NCBI GenBank assembly: GCA_028875075.1
Contig: JAPPGF010000007.1
Span: 124,001 to 188,000, forward strand
Reading direction: 5' to 3'
DNA: 64,000 bases
Source: Gemmatimonadota bacterium
GTDB lineage: Bacteria > Gemmatimonadota > Gemmatimonadetes > Longimicrobiales > Gaopeijiaceae
Part shown: positions 50,058 through 57,417 of the stretch, piece by piece
Layout of the letters: each line of letters begins with the position of its first letter
Position numbering within the stretch: the stretch's first letter is position 1
Position numbers and translations under genes: made by a program
The notes under the pieces: generated by a model
What the model was told of the DNA's origin: nothing
The model's database searches: none
Seen by the model: only the letters and a program-made list of their open reading frames with translations

Positions 50058-50687
50058 TCAGCCCTCGTGGTCTCGCACGTAAGGGATCAGGGCGAGATAG
50101 CGGGCGCGCTTGACCGCCCGGCCGAGTTGCCTCTGAAACCGCGCGTTGACCTTGGTCGTGCGCTTGGGCAACAGCTTGCCGCTCTCCGTGAGGAAACGCG
50201 ACAGCGTCGAGACGTCCTTGTAGTTGAGCAGCTCGATCGCGGGCCCGTCGACACGCCGCCGGCGCCCGCGCCCGCCGCTGAACTCGGGCGGAGTGTCGGC
50301 GTCCTCGTCCTCGTCCTCGTCGTCTTCGTCGTCGTCGGTGGCCGGGACGGACTCGGACCTGGGCTGGCGCTCGGCAAGTACGGACACGCCCGTCGTGGGC
50401 TCGCCCTCGTTCAGTACCACGAGGTAGCGCAGGAGCGTGTCGTCGAGCTTCAGAATGCGCTCATACTCGGGCAGGGCGGTGGGATCGGCATGGAACTGCG
50501 CGACGGCGTAGTACCCGGTCTTGCTTCCGTTCACCGGGTAGGCGAGCTGGCGGTTTCCCCAATGGTCGACCGACGTGACCTCGCCGCCGTTCCGGATCGC
50601 CAAGTCGTGGAACTTCTCGAGCCTCTGGTTGACCGCGGCCTCGTCCAGCGCCGCGTCGAAGATGTAGACCACTTCGTAGAGCCGCAT
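50058..50687 (-). CDS. fused ribosomal proteins bS6 and bS18
   Basis: One uninterrupted 209-codon frame. Residues 1-97 are a full bS6 (MRLYEVVYIFDAALDEAAVN, HWGNRQLAYPVNGSKTGYYA, LKLDDTLLRYLVVLNEGEP). Residues 98-137 are a linker with an acidic run of 14 Asp/Glu-rich residues (118-131). Residues 138-209 are a bS18 (LLNYKDVSTLSRFLTESGKL, LPKRTTKVNARFQRQLGRAV, KRARYLALIPYVRD). The Cys residues found near the start of many bS18 proteins are absent. The only in-frame alternative start seen in the linker is GTG at 50387 (codon 101), without a good ribosome-binding site. bS6 and bS18 form a heterodimer on the 16S central domain. A GAGGGAGG site precedes the ATG. Confidence 0.93.
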   Translation of the reverse strand: MRLYEVVYIFDAALDEAAVNQRLEKFHDLAIRNGGEVTSVDHWGNRQLAYPVNGSKTGYYAVAQFHADPTALPEYERILKLDDTLLRYLVVLNEGEPTTGVSVLAERQPRSESVPATDDDEDDEDEDEDADTPPEFSGGRGRRRRVDGPAIELLNYKDVSTLSRFLTESGKLLPKRTTKVNARFQRQLGRAVKRARYLALIPYVRDHEG

Positions 50688-50778
50688 GGCCTCCCTCGGA
50701 CCGTGGGGGTCTGCACGGGCTCCGCCTCATGCGGGGTGCGGCTGCGGTGCCGGCAGCCCGGACGGAGCGGGAAATCGA
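50688..50778 (-). promoter_or_regulatory. structured leader of the bS6-bS18 mRNA
   Basis: The roughly 90-base leader can form a stem GCTCCG/CGGAGC (50770-50765 with 50726-50721) enclosing a C/G-rich region with several CCG triplets. In many bacteria the bS6:bS18 dimer represses its own mRNA through a leader hairpin with a CCG-containing loop. Whether this one is such a site is not shown; the match is loose. Confidence 0.3.
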
Positions 50779-50784
50779 CTGGTA

Positions 50785-50813
50785 ATGATAGATGCGACAC
50801 GAGGTCCTGTGAA
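50785..50813 (-). promoter_or_regulatory. promoter of the bS6-bS18 gene
   Basis: On the minus strand TTCACA (50813-50808), 17-base spacer, TATCAT (50790-50785); each box is one base from consensus. Start near 50778, giving a leader of about 90 bases. Confidence 0.65.
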
Positions 50814-51072
50814 GCTGGCGGACCGGGCACGGCGGTACGTCCTCGTATCGTAGGCGGACGCTGCTCACCATCCGAAGCCATGCACCGTTGGGGAGCCTCA
50901 CGACCTCGTCGCACTTACCAAAGCCACCGTGAGCGATTGATTCTAGGGGACAGGTCGGTTGGAGGCATGCGCCCCCCATAGTTGAAGGTCCGAAAGCGGC
51001 TCGACACACTTTATCCAGATTTGATACGAGGTAGGTCGACCCGGACTAGCGCAACGGCGGCTACGGACGGGT
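50814..51072. other. gap between the M20 peptidase gene and the bS6-bS18 promoter
   Basis: About 260 bases with no gene I can support. It must contain the end of the M20 peptidase transcript, but no hairpin with a U-tract was found. Frames here have no family features. Confidence 0.35.
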
Positions 51073-52293
51073 TCACTCGTTGCCGGCCGCCGATCCCAGT
51101 GCGCTCTGCACGGCGAGAACCAGCCCGGGGTAGCGCTCCAAAGACCAGCGGGCTTCGCCGAGAGAGAGTCGCTCACGATTGGTGTGCGCGTGGCGTTCCT
51201 CGCCGGGCGCGAATCCGATCGTAGGAACACCGTGCACACCACATGTCCAGCCGCCGTCGGTGGCGAACATCCACGGGCGAATCGTAGCCGGCCCGTCGTT
51301 TCCGTCTCTCGACCCCACGGCTTCGGCCGCAGCCCTGGCGACCGCATGCTCGGGACTCAGCAGGAATCCGGGGCTGAGCATCGGCCACTCCCGCTCGACG
51401 CCGGTATACGTGTTGTGCCGTTCTCGCGCCATTCGGACGTCCAGGCCGTATCCCTCCGGTAGCTCGGTCAGCCGTTGGCCTACAGCCCGCCGCACGCGGT
51501 CTAGCAGCACCTGCTCCGTGGCACCGGGTAGGGTTCTCCAGTCGAGGACCACCGTGACCTGATCCGGGATCACGTTCCGGGTTTCCGGAAGCACTTCGAC
51601 CGACGTCGGGGCGACGGTCGCGGGACCCAGATGAGGGTCGGACGGTTGATCGCCGGTCAGCTCCCGGCACGCTTCCAGCACCGCAGGCAGAAGGCTCAGC
51701 GGGTTCTGCGCACGCGAGGGCGCGCTGGCGTGGCCCGCGATGCCTCGGATCACGATCTCCACCTCGGCCCGGCCCCGATGCCCGATGCAGATGTCGCCGT
51801 GAGTGGCTTCGCCGATCACGACCGCGTCGGGGAGCACTTCCAGGGACTCGAACAAATACTGCGCGCCGAGCCCGCCACGTTCCTCGAACACGGTGTGGGC
51901 CACGATGACGTCGCCCGGAGCGCGACCCCGGAGCGCGGCCGCTGCATGGGTCTGAATCGCGAGCGGTCCCTTGATGTCCATGGCGCCGCGGCCGTGCAAG
52001 TACCCTTCGGCCACCGCACCGGCGAACGGCGGATACTCCCAGGTCTCGGCGTCGCCAGCGGCGACCACGTCCAGATGCGAACACAGCATCACCCGGGGCC
52101 CACCCGCCTGTCCGGGTATGACGCCCACGACGTTTCCCACTTCGTCTATCCTGGTATCCTCGAACCCGAGCCGGACAAACTCCTCGCGCACGCACTCGGC
52201 GGCTTCCCCCTCGTTCCCGGAGAGGGACGGAATCCGAATCAGGTCCCGGGCGAACTCGAGCGCGGCCTCGAACGAGGCGACGGGCGCGCTCAC
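51073..52293 (-). CDS. M20 family metallopeptidase (YgeY/ArgE-DapE-like)
   Basis: 406 residues from GTG at 52293, which overlaps the pth stop (GTGA). Zinc ligands follow the M20 pattern: His-Asp in RVMLCSHLDVVAAGD, Asp in YLHGRGAMDIKGPLA, Glu-Glu in AHTVFEERGGLGAQY, a fourth ligand in GEATHGDICIGHRG and His near the end in GEERHAHTNRERLSLGEARW. The dimerisation domain lies at about 180-300 (VEIVIRGIAGHASAPSRAQN). The family covers deacylases and dipeptidases; the YgeY-like features do not fix the substrate. Confidence 0.85.
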   Translation of the reverse strand: MSAPVASFEAALEFARDLIRIPSLSGNEGEAAECVREEFVRLGFEDTRIDEVGNVVGVIPGQAGGPRVMLCSHLDVVAAGDAETWEYPPFAGAVAEGYLHGRGAMDIKGPLAIQTHAAAALRGRAPGDVIVAHTVFEERGGLGAQYLFESLEVLPDAVVIGEATHGDICIGHRGRAEVEIVIRGIAGHASAPSRAQNPLSLLPAVLEACRELTGDQPSDPHLGPATVAPTSVEVLPETRNVIPDQVTVVLDWRTLPGATEQVLLDRVRRAVGQRLTELPEGYGLDVRMARERHNTYTGVEREWPMLSPGFLLSPEHAVARAAAEAVGSRDGNDGPATIRPWMFATDGGWTCGVHGVPTIGFAPGEERHAHTNRERLSLGEARWSLERYPGLVLAVQSALGSAAGNE

Positions 52294-52850
52294 CGATTGA
52301 ACCGGTTCATGGCCGCTTCCGTGCCGTCCACCAGCCAGGTCTCGATGGCCTCGGTCAGCTCCGGCAGGAGGCCGACGACGACCTCTTCCTCGGGCTCCGG
52401 CATGGGCGAGAGCACCCAGTCGGACAGGTCGACATCCGCGGGGCACGTCCCCACGCCGATTCTCAGCCGCGCATAGCACGCCGTGCCGAGCACCGCCTCG
52501 ACGGATTCGAGGCCCTTGTGGCCGCCTGGACCCCCGCTCGAGCGGAAGCGGACGCGGCCAACCTCGAGCGCCGCGTCGTCGACCACTATGAGGAGATCTT
52601 GCAGAGGATCGAAGGCCTCGAAGCGCAGGGAGGTGAGCGCCCACCCGCTACGGTTCATGTACGTGGTCGGCTTCATCACCCGCACCTCGTGGGAGCACAC
52701 GATGCCGTTCGCCGTCAACGCGCGCCCTTCCCGCTCGAACGGCCCGATGTCCCAGTCGTAGACGAGTCGGTCCGCCACCCACCAGCCGACGTTGTGCCGC
52801 GTGGCGTCGTCGTGCTCCCGGGGATTGCCGAGCCCGAGGACGACCTTCAA
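52290..52850 (-). CDS. pth: peptidyl-tRNA hydrolase
   Basis: A 186-residue enzyme that frees tRNA from dropped-off peptidyl-tRNA. Start TTG at 52850 overlaps the rplY stop (TTGA), giving LKVVLGLGNPREHDDATRHN with the catalytic His in RHNVGWW. Further motifs: VMKPTTYMNRSGWAL, LLIVVDDAALEVGRVRFRSS, GGPGGHKGLESVEAVLG and ARLRIGVGTCP. Order rplY-pth is standard. Confidence 0.96.
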   Translation of the reverse strand: MKVVLGLGNPREHDDATRHNVGWWVADRLVYDWDIGPFEREGRALTANGIVCSHEVRVMKPTTYMNRSGWALTSLRFEAFDPLQDLLIVVDDAALEVGRVRFRSSGGPGGHKGLESVEAVLGTACYARLRIGVGTCPADVDLSDWVLSPMPEPEEEVVVGLLPELTEAIETWLVDGTEAAMNRFNR

Positions 52851-53506
52851 TCCCCTTCCTCGGCCGGAGCCTCCTCCGCGGCCTCGGCACCGATGACCTC
52901 GGTCTCGGGAGCCTCCTCCACCTCGGTGGGCTCGGCTTCGACGCGGGGCGCGGAGACCAGGCACAGCGTGCGCTCGAAGTCGATCAGCACTTCGACGCCT
53001 TCGGCGACGCTCAGGTCCCCGACACGGAGCGAGTCGTGTACCTGCAGGGGGGTCACGTCCACCTGGATCGACTCGGGGATGTTGTCGGGCAGGCACCTGA
53101 CGGGAAGCTCGTGCACGATCTGCTCCAGGATGCCCCCGTCGTTTCTGACGCCGCCGGGCACTCCCGCCAGCTCGATCGGAACGTCGACCTCGACGCTCAC
53201 GCCTTCGCGGATCCTGTAGAAATCGATATGGACGAGATCCGGCCGGATAGAGGCCACCTGCACCTCGCGGACGAGGGTCCGGATGTTCTCGCGGTCCCCC
53301 TCGACCTTGAGATCGACGATCGTGTTCTCGACCGAGATTTGTTGAAACAGGTTGGTTGCCTCGCGGGCGTCGACGGAGAGCGTCAACGGCTCCTGATCCT
53401 TCCCGTACAGTATGGCCGGCACCCGGCCGGTGGCCCTGAGCTTGCGGGTCGCGGCCTTGCGCGTGCCCGCGCGCTTCTGGGCGTTCAAGATGGCCCGTGT
53501 CGCCAT
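52847..53506 (-). CDS. rplY: ribosomal protein bL25 (Ctc/TL5 form)
   Basis: A 219-residue 5S-rRNA-binding protein. The ATG at 53506 follows GAGGG and gives MATRAILNAQKRAGTRKAAT, RKLRATGRVPAILYGK. The N-terminal L25 domain is followed by the TL5/Ctc beta domain (VHIDFYRIREGVSVEVDVPI, HELPVRCLPDNIPESIQVDV) and an acidic Glu/Ala tail. It lies between prs and pth as usual. Confidence 0.95.
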   Translation of the reverse strand: MATRAILNAQKRAGTRKAATRKLRATGRVPAILYGKDQEPLTLSVDAREATNLFQQISVENTIVDLKVEGDRENIRTLVREVQVASIRPDLVHIDFYRIREGVSVEVDVPIELAGVPGGVRNDGGILEQIVHELPVRCLPDNIPESIQVDVTPLQVHDSLRVGDLSVAEGVEVLIDFERTLCLVSAPRVEAEPTEVEEAPETEVIGAEAAEEAPAEEGD

Positions 53507-53570
53507 GAGGTTCCCTCGCGTTCCTTTGGCGGGCACGCTGCCCGCGGTTCAGGAGCGGCCGGCCGGCCGC

Positions 53571-54536
53571 TCAGTCCGTCTCCCTGATCTCAAACAAGGC
53601 GCTGACCGACTCGTTCGAGTGGATGAATCGAATCGCGTCGGCCAGCAGTTCGTCGACCGACAGCACGGTGAGCCGCGGGAAGCGGCGCTCCTCCGGGATA
53701 TGGATGGTGTCCGTCACGACGAATTCCTCGAGCGGCGCTGCCGACAGCCTCTCGACGGCCGGCCCCGAGAGCAACGCGTGACTGGCCACCGCGTAGACCT
53801 TGCTTGCGCCGCGTTCCACAAGGGCGTGGACCGCATTCGCCACGGTCCCACCCGTATCGACCATGTCGTCGGTCAAGATGCAGGTCTTGTCCTTCACCTC
53901 ACCGACAACGCTCATCACCTCGGAGGCGTTGGGCGCAGGGCGCCGCTTGTCGATGATCGCGAACATCGCCCCCAGCCGCTTCGAGTAGCCGCGCGCCATC
54001 TTCGCCGATCCCACGTCCGGCGCCACCACGACCAGATCCTCAAGCCCCTTTTCCCGGATGTAGCGCGTGAAGACCGGAGCGGCATAGAGGTGGTCGACGG
54101 GGATGTCGAAGAAGCCCTGGATCTGGTGCTGATGGAAATCGATCGAGACCACCCGGTCAGCCCCGGCGGCCACGATGATGTTGGCCATCAGCTTGGCTCC
54201 GATCGAGATCCGGGGCTGGTCCTTGCGGTCTTGGCGGCCGTAGCCGAAGTACGGCACGACGGCCGTCACGCGGGCGGCCGAGGCACGCTTGGCAGCGTCG
54301 ATGAGGAGCAAGAGCTCCATCATGTTCTCGGCCGGAGCGTTGGTGGACTGGAATATGAAGACGTCGCGGCCGCGCGCGTTCCTGTCGATCCGCACGAACA
54401 GCTCGCCGTCGGCGAACCTACGGATCGTCGCGGCGTCCACAGACTTCCCCAGCCGAGCGCCGATCTTCTCGGCGAGGGACCGGTTGGACCGTCCCGCCAA
54501 GAGCAGGAGCGGACCGCGTCCGAACGTGTCGTCCAT
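53571..54536 (-). CDS. prs: ribose-phosphate pyrophosphokinase
   Basis: A 321-residue PRPP synthase that feeds nucleotide, His and Trp synthesis. Start ATG at 54536: MDDTFGRGPLLLLAGRSNRS. Family motifs: RFADGELFVRIDRNARGRDV, FIFQSTNAPAENMMELLLLI, YFGYGRQDRKDQPRISIGAK, DFHQHQIQGFFDIPVDHLYA, VVAPDVGSAKMARGYSKRLG and the PRPP loop LTDDMVDTGGTVANAVHALV. The open frame extends upstream without homology. Confidence 0.97.
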   Translation of the reverse strand: MDDTFGRGPLLLLAGRSNRSLAEKIGARLGKSVDAATIRRFADGELFVRIDRNARGRDVFIFQSTNAPAENMMELLLLIDAAKRASAARVTAVVPYFGYGRQDRKDQPRISIGAKLMANIIVAAGADRVVSIDFHQHQIQGFFDIPVDHLYAAPVFTRYIREKGLEDLVVVAPDVGSAKMARGYSKRLGAMFAIIDKRRPAPNASEVMSVVGEVKDKTCILTDDMVDTGGTVANAVHALVERGASKVYAVASHALLSGPAVERLSAAPLEEFVVTDTIHIPEERRFPRLTVLSVDELLADAIRFIHSNESVSALFEIRETD

Positions 54537-54616
54537 CCTGGCTCGGGCTCCGGCTCGGGTGGGACTGGACGTGAAGCGAAACCCCGTTGGCCGCCTCGCG
54601 GCTCGGGTAGCCCAGC

Positions 54617-54646
54617 AAGCTAGACGAAGCGCCGGGGCAGCGTCAA
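54617..54646 (-). promoter_or_regulatory. promoter of prs-rplY-pth
   Basis: On the minus strand TTGACG (54646-54641), 18-base spacer, TAGCTT (54622-54617). The start lies near 54610, about 74 bases before prs. Confidence 0.55.
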
Positions 54647-55071
54647 CGCGGCGAGCGGCCGCTACGAGCCCTTCGCGGGCCGCCCCGCAGACACCCGAGG
54701 CGCCGCTTCGGCAACGGCCCTCCGCATCCGCCGGGAGTCCGCACCCCCCGCGCCCCGGCGGAACCGCAACGTCGGCCCCGCCGAGCCCCGTGGGCGGGCA
54801 CCTCGAGTGCAAGCCACCCGTCTCCGCCGCCCCGGGAGACTCCGTTCGAGCGACTGCGAGGCCAAGGCGTCGGGAAGTCCCGCCAATCGATTGGGCTCTG
54901 AGCAGCGGTCCCGCCTCCCTCACGTGCCCGCAAGCCGCAGAGCCCCCGGCCCCCGGGCGGTCCGTGGGACGGGGAGACGACCGGACAGGCAGTCCCGCCT
55001 CTGCATCCTGCGCCGCCCCCGCATGCCGAGCATCCCTGCGGGGACTCCCGTGCAGAGTCGCCTGAGCGTGC
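54647..55071. other. gap upstream of prs, no gene seen
   Basis: About 425 very GC-rich bases between the secreted-protein gene and the prs promoter. Several frames stay open on both strands, as expected at this base composition, but all are Arg/Gly/Pro-rich without domains, signal peptides or ribosome-binding sites. The expected end of the upstream transcript shows no clear terminator. Confidence 0.4.
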
Positions 55072-56871
55072 TCAGTCCCTCAGCTCGATCGGGATCTCCC
55101 GCTCTAGCGGCGCTCGTCCGCGCGTCCCGACCTCGAGCTTCACCAGGTAGCGGCCGACCGGGAGTAGGGGCAACTCGAGCTCGACGCTCCGGAGCATCGG
55201 CCCGGGCCCTTCGGGGGCCTGCTCCTCCCACACGAGCCTCTCCGTGCGGCCGTCCCCTCCGATCCCGAGCCAGCTGGCGACACGGCTCAGCGCTCCTCCG
55301 CTCTCCTCTTCCACGGTGAGGCGATAGGAGAGCACCTCGTCCCGGTAGCCGAGCCCAAAGAGCTCCCACGCCACGCCGATCCTTTCCCCGGCCCGGAACC
55401 ACGCGCGGGCGAGTGCCCGCTCCACGGCTTCCTCAAGCGAGCTGCCCACGGGCAACAGCCCGTCGACCAGCAGAAGGTCGGACATCGTGAAGACGTCCGG
55501 CGGGAGGGGCGGTCGGTCGACGCCTACGCGCGTGCGGCCCGCTCTCCGGAGCTCGGGCGAGAAGATCTCGAGGCTCGCGACCCAGCGGCCGGCCGGAGCC
55601 TCCAGCAGGAACGCGCCCGTGTCGGCGTGAATGCTCCGACGGGACACGGGCGCGGACGTAGGATCCTCCGCCGCGACAAGGAACAGCCCGGCCTCGCTCG
55701 GGCGTCCCCGCCAGCCGGGCGGCACCGAGTCGCGTTCTGGGTGGCCGTGCTCGGCATGGCGGGTCGTGTCGTCCGGAAGCGCGAACGTGGCGACGACGGC
55801 CAGGCGGTCGCCCCGCGGGAATACGGCCACCCGCCCGGCACCCGGCAGCAGCGCGGGCGCGTACTGGGGCGCGTAGGCCGAGCGCGCCTGGCCCGCGTCG
55901 ACCTCCCAGGCGGCCTCCGAGGCGGCAGCCGGATCGGCCAGAGCGCGGGCCGAGGGGAAGAGCGGCCGACTCTCCGGGTCGTGGTATCCCACCGCGTCGG
56001 TCGTCGGCGGCTGCGTGTACGGGGACGGTGCCGTGCGTGCCCAGCCCACCTCCCGCCCGTAGCGGACCAGCATCTCCTCGAGGTCGTCCCCCCAGTTCAT
56101 GCGGTAGGGGTTCCTCGCCCGCTCCCGAATGCGTGCGACGGTCCGCCGCGACCAGTGCTCGGTCAGGAGGTCGTTGCCCGGCACCAGGAGCAGCGGGTCG
56201 GCGAACGTCCAGACGACGGGGCTCCGCAGGACGCGCTCGTCGGGCGAGAGCCCGTTCCACCACTCCCGCGTGCTCCGGTCCAGGAGCGGCTCAAGGTCGG
56301 ACCACTGCGCGACGTCCGCCGGGTCCATCCCCGCCATCGCCCTCCGGAAGGCGCCCTCGGACTCGACGAACCTTCCGAGCGAGTGGAGCGCCAGGCCTTC
56401 CAGCGCGAGGCACCAGGTCCGCGCCTCGGGCTCCTCCGGCGGTTCTCGGCCGGCCCGACCGCAGCCGGCCGCGAGCGCCCGGGCCTCCTCCCACCGATCC
56501 GCCTCGCCGAGGTAGGCGACCCTCTGTCCCAAGATCCAGGGGTCAGCGGGCGCGTCGGTCGCGGCGCGGGCAAGCTCGGCAATCAGCTCCTCGCGGGCGT
56601 CCGCGATGCGCGGATCCTCGGCATCCCAGTACCAGTCGCCACCCTCCGGGTTGCTGTAGCACATGCGCCCGATCACCTCGTCGCAGCGGCCCCGGCTCCA
56701 GCCGTGGTCGACCGGAAGCCACCGCAGGCGCGCGCGCTCGAAGCGGCCCTGCGCCTCGCGGGCGGCATCCCGCGCCCGCTCGCCCGCCTGACCCCGGAGC
56801 TCGACGGCAGCGGGCCCCGCGCCCGCGGCCACCCCAGCCACCAGCACGACGACGGAACGGAGGCGAGGCAT
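55072..56871 (-). CDS. large secreted protein of unknown function (GWxTD/TPR-like layout)
   Basis: 599 residues from the ATG at 56871. Signal peptide MPRLRSVVVLVAGVAAGAGP. Then helical TPR-like repeats (about 30-170, e.g. ERARDAAREAQGRFERARLR, WCLALEGLALHSLGRFVESE), with two Cys pairs. A central part WGDDLEEMLVRYGREVGWAR resembles the GWxTD region of a family common in Gemmatimonadota. The C-terminal half is beta-rich (AGRWVASLEIFSPELRRAGR, SVELELPLLPVGRYLVKLEV). I do not know its function. It follows glnB and has its own AT-poor leader after the terminator at 56886-56923. Confidence 0.65.
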   Translation of the reverse strand: MPRLRSVVVLVAGVAAGAGPAAVELRGQAGERARDAAREAQGRFERARLRWLPVDHGWSRGRCDEVIGRMCYSNPEGGDWYWDAEDPRIADAREELIAELARAATDAPADPWILGQRVAYLGEADRWEEARALAAGCGRAGREPPEEPEARTWCLALEGLALHSLGRFVESEGAFRRAMAGMDPADVAQWSDLEPLLDRSTREWWNGLSPDERVLRSPVVWTFADPLLLVPGNDLLTEHWSRRTVARIRERARNPYRMNWGDDLEEMLVRYGREVGWARTAPSPYTQPPTTDAVGYHDPESRPLFPSARALADPAAASEAAWEVDAGQARSAYAPQYAPALLPGAGRVAVFPRGDRLAVVATFALPDDTTRHAEHGHPERDSVPPGWRGRPSEAGLFLVAAEDPTSAPVSRRSIHADTGAFLLEAPAGRWVASLEIFSPELRRAGRTRVGVDRPPLPPDVFTMSDLLLVDGLLPVGSSLEEAVERALARAWFRAGERIGVAWELFGLGYRDEVLSYRLTVEEESGGALSRVASWLGIGGDGRTERLVWEEQAPEGPGPMLRSVELELPLLPVGRYLVKLEVGTRGRAPLEREIPIELRD

Positions 56872-56885
56872 CGACTCTCCGGGCG

Positions 56886-56923
56886 AGAAAAGAAGGCGGG
56901 GGGCGCCCCGTGGCGCCCCCCGC
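56886..56923 (-). terminator. intrinsic terminator of amt-glnB
   Basis: Perfect 12-bp stem: GCGGGGGGCGCC (56896-56907) and GGCGCCCCCCGC (56912-56923) around a 4-base loop. On the minus strand it is followed by CCTTCTTTTC. It closes the amt-glnB transcript just before the secreted-protein gene. Confidence 0.8.
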
Positions 56924-56960
56924 AACATAAACGATCGATGCCGGCCAGGTCTTGAACCGT

Positions 56961-57326
56961 CTAGACGGCCGCCCCCTCCGACATCGGTGTGACTGCCTGC
57001 TCGTCGACTTCGCCCGTCCTGATGCGATGGACGTTGTCCACGGACAGCACGAAGACCTTGCCGTCACCGACCTGGCCGGTCTGCGCGGCGTCCAGAATCG
57101 CCTTCACCGTCCGCTCCACGAACGCCTCGGAGACGCCGATCTCGAGCCGGACCTTCTCCTGCAGTTCCATCTTGACGGTCATGCCCCGGTACGTCTCGAC
57201 TTTCTCGAGCTCGCCCCCGTGCCCCTGAACTGGGGACACGGTCAGCCCGCGGACCTTGGCGCGGTAGAGCTCTTCGAGAACATCCGACAGCTTGTCGGGG
57301 CGAATAATCGCGACGATCAGTTTCAT
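56961..57326 (-). CDS. P-II family nitrogen regulatory protein with altered T-loop
   Basis: A 121-residue trimeric signal protein that normally reports 2-oxoglutarate and ATP/ADP and docks on Amt. Core P-II motifs are present: MKLIVAIIRPDKLSDVLEEL, YRG at 46-48, Lys58, EIGVSE, GDGKVFVLSVDNVHRIRTGE (Lys90, Arg101, Arg103). But residue 51, the uridylylated Tyr of GlnB/GlnK, is Val (ETYRGMTVKM), and residue 39, the Gln that helps bind 2-oxoglutarate, is Glu (GHGGELEKV). A strong AGGAGAG site precedes the ATG. It follows amt by 91 bases, so it is the Amt-linked copy. Confidence 0.92.
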   Translation of the reverse strand: MKLIVAIIRPDKLSDVLEELYRAKVRGLTVSPVQGHGGELEKVETYRGMTVKMELQEKVRLEIGVSEAFVERTVKAILDAAQTGQVGDGKVFVLSVDNVHRIRTGEVDEQAVTPMSEGAAV

Positions 57327-57417
57327 GAATACTCTCCTTTGGCCTCGTGGGCCTTGATCAGCTGCGTGAAGCCGCGGCGCGCTACCCCCGGCTCGCCTCG
57401 TATGCCTGCGCGACCCC

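Noticed and set aside
54537-54923. N-terminal extension of prs and other frames upstream of it
   Set aside because: No homology to PRPP synthase before 54536; a plausible promoter lies inside this stretch.
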